A DNA stretch of 64,000 nt. Source: Cordylochernes scorpioides (taxonomy: Eukaryota > Arthropoda > Arachnida > Pseudoscorpiones > Chernetidae). The first letter of the stretch is position 1. Every line of letters begins with the position of its first letter. Position numbers and translations under genes: made by a program. A model generated the notes under the pieces. The model worked only from the letters and a program-made list of their open reading frames with translations, made no database searches and had not been told where the DNA came from. The DNA is taken from NCBI GenBank assembly GCA_030710605.1, contig CP092877.1, positions 5,139,569 through 5,203,568 on the forward strand, in the 5' to 3' direction. Positions 63,787-64,000 of this stretch are shown here, in pieces.

Positions 63787-64000
63787 TGATGGCTTGTGGT
63801 AGAGAACCTACCTGTGAGAGATCATCAGAGTGGAGATATGGAGACGATAAAACCTAATCAGATGTCAAGGCTGTCATAAGGAGATAAGAAACCTATCCAG
63901 GATTTACAATGCAGTTAGGGTTAGAAGATGATAGGTTTCAATTTTATTGTTTTCTCAATAAAAACATTATTAGTGACATCTTATTCTCCGAATGTGATGG
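63787..64000. other. No feature recognised at the window end
   Basis: About 210 bases of ordinary sequence without ORF or repeat; a gene upstream of 63786 on the minus strand would lie to the right of the window. Confidence 0.5.

Overview
The window is metazoan nuclear DNA, almost certainly arthropod. It is AT-rich, has no operon structure, and is packed with animal-type retroelements: Ty3/gypsy, BEL/Pao, Ty1/copia, Penelope-like, I/R1-type LINEs and two mariner-type DNA transposon families. It also holds one intronless channel gene, one tRNA-Gly(GCC)-like sequence and a 100-N assembly gap (29274-29373). The species cannot be named from the sequence.

Layout. 1-3551: minus-strand Mag/K02A2.6-like gypsy with short LTR and tRNA-Ser primer site, cut by the window edge. 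3777-4965: gypsy LTR plus gag relic. 5279-5964 and 6035-6753: two tiny non-autonomous LTR elements (TRIM-like). 6761-14784: gypsy element G2 (minus), with decayed pol, a small membrane ORF after pol, 150-bp tandem repeats and a run of RNA hairpins in its 3' region. 15651-16433: inverted dimer with hammerhead ribozymes. 16470-29460: a four-layer nest, copia > BEL/Pao > Penelope-like > gypsy G3. 29560-30148: old tandem repeat; 30150-30835: mariner relic. 31088-33477: two-repeat voltage-gated-type channel gene with a TVGLGD filter and a one-base frame break. 33935-36087 and 38683-42247: two copies of one R1/I-like LINE. Between them, at 36630-38139, lies a tandem array of 338-bp units carrying complete hammerhead ribozymes (retrozyme-like). 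44006-49772: gypsy G4, whose 3' LTR is split by an 859-bp element containing the tRNA-Gly. 49773-50680: LTR relic of the same family as 4215-4965. 50681-53024: DUF4817-type mariner relic. 53050-56935: RNase H-bearing LINE relic. 56945-59799: copia relic with a retrozyme fragment in its LTR. 59900-62640: gypsy pol relics, one split by a 939-bp mariner. 63157-63786: unassigned ORF.

How the parts relate. Three groups of hammerhead-type sequences sit on small repeats: a 338-bp family, a 320-bp family, and a degenerate motif in the Penelope-like terminal repeats. The insertions of the two small families and of the Penelope-like pair are flanked by target duplications of about 13-14 bp. This fits the published link between hammerhead retrozymes and Penelope-like elements, with the Penelope-like GIY-YIG reverse transcriptase as plausible mobiliser. 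Gypsy G3 looks like a young in-frame-deleted derivative of a G2-type element: its two 856-bp LTRs are nearly identical, and its 775-codon ORF stays open although the RT and integrase cores are gone. The only candidate host protein genes are the channel gene and, weakly, the ORF at 63157-63786.
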